The notes beneath the pieces are model-generated. The model saw only the letters and a list, made by a program, of their open reading frames with translations. It was not told the DNA's origin and did no database searches. Source: UBA11512 sp964623895 (lineage in GTDB: Bacteria > Bacillota > Clostridia > Oscillospirales > CAG-272). From it: a stretch of DNA of 52,780 nt. Position 1 is the stretch's first letter; every line of letters begins with the position of its first letter. A program made the translations under genes and the position numbers. Positions 52,541 through 52,780 of the stretch are shown here, piece by piece. Location: positions 1-52,780 of the forward strand of contig CAZUWA010000006.1 in the NCBI GenBank assembly GCA_964623895.1, read 5' to 3'.

Positions 52541-52602
52541 TTTAGTGATGGAATTTTCTTGAGCGTGCCAAAGTTTTCCCTCGCATTTTTCAAAAAAAGC
52601 AC

Positions 52603-52631
52603 TTGACAGAACAAAAAATTCATGATACACT
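52603..52631 (+). promoter_or_regulatory. Promoter of tRNA-Gln
   Basis: TTGACA (52603-52608) and TACACT (52626-52631), spacer 17. The start is near 52638, 11 bases before the tRNA. Confidence 0.75.
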
Positions 52632-52648
52632 ATACAGGCAAAAAATAC

Positions 52649-52724
52649 TGGGGTGTCGCCAAGCGGTAAGGCACAAGACTTTGACTCTTGCACTACGATG
52701 GTTCGAATCCATCCACTCCAGCCA
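52649..52724 (+). tRNA. tRNA-Gln, anticodon TTG
   Basis: The 76 bases fold as a cloverleaf. TGGGGTG pairs with CACTCCA (one G-T pair), the anticodon stem CAAGA/TCTTG encloses CTTTGAC, and GTTCGAATC forms the T loop. The CCA end is encoded. No intron or insertion. Confidence 0.95.
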
Positions 52725-52759
52725 TAAAAGGGCGATAAAAAAGATATTGCCCCGAAAAG

Positions 52760-52780
52760 CCCTTGATTTTCAAGGGTTTT
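52760..52780 (+). terminator. Hairpin after tRNA-Gln, cut by window edge
   Basis: CCCTTGA and TCAAGGG pair around TTT, followed by TTTT at the edge. It ends the tRNA transcript. Such tRNA-adjacent inverted sequences are also favoured integration sites. Confidence 0.65.

Noticed and set aside
1..52780. CRISPR array, rRNA genes or replication origin
   Set aside because: No regularly spaced repeats, rRNA-like sequence or DnaA-box cluster could be seen.

Overview
The window looks like a chromosomal piece of a low-to-mid GC Firmicute of class Clostridia, probably Oscillospirales-like. Reasons: consensus sigma-A promoters with 17-base spacers and strong AGGAGG ribosome sites, a ClpE-type Clp ATPase, lysine made through LL-diaminopimelate aminotransferase, a transketolase split into two genes, group II ECF transporter genes, and riboswitches of the kinds common in that class. 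This placement is inference; there is no rRNA in the window.

Region by region. 1-7.6 kb is a decaying accessory island: a large serine recombinase running off the left edge, a second recombinase with a substituted active site that is cut short, the 3' part of a CapF-like capsule sugar reductase joined directly to it, remnants of a WD40 protein, an intact UDP-glucuronate 4-epimerase, a UDP-glucose dehydrogenase stopped by one in-frame amber codon, and a scrap of a tyrosine integrase. 7.6-13.0 kb (minus) is a BMP-type nucleoside ABC transporter behind a purine riboswitch and terminator. 13.1-13.3 kb holds a promoter-terminator unit that may be a small RNA. 13.5-27.3 kb (plus) is ruvCAB, a methyltransferase, ecfA1-ecfA2-ecfT, a DUF1287-like protein, truA, a membrane beta-propeller-like protein, clpE and a 911-residue P-type ATPase homologue that has lost every catalytic motif. 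27.5-30.9 kb (minus) is an operon of acyl-CoA/acyl-ACP ligase, acyl carrier protein, NERD-like membrane protein and phosphatidylserine synthase. 31.0-34.4 kb (plus) has a small membrane protein, then rpmG-secE-nusG-rplK-rplA. 34.6-36.3 kb has a degenerate CPBP protein and a folate ECF S component (folT) under a tetrahydrofolate riboswitch.

36.3-41.7 kb is the lysine operon dapA-dapB-dapF-dapL-lysA under a lysine riboswitch and terminator, divergent from folT. 41.9-43.9 kb (minus) is the split transketolase. 44.0-46.8 kb (plus) has a small unknown protein and a papain-family lipoprotein with a ricin-like tail. 46.8-51.5 kb (minus) is tcdA, a cation diffusion facilitator, radA, a CwlD-like amidase and an unknown membrane protein. 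The window ends with a XerC/D-like recombinase and tRNA-Gln(TTG).

How the parts connect: the ECF energising module (ecfA1A2T) probably powers FolT and S components elsewhere. Three ligand-sensing leaders (purine, tetrahydrofolate, lysine) control uptake or synthesis of their own ligands. The most unusual items are the P-type pseudo-ATPase beside ClpE, the ligase-ACP-NERD-PssA operon, the purine riboswitch with non-standard loops, the orphan small transcript before ruvC, and the single-codon loss of ugd inside an island that otherwise keeps a good epimerase.
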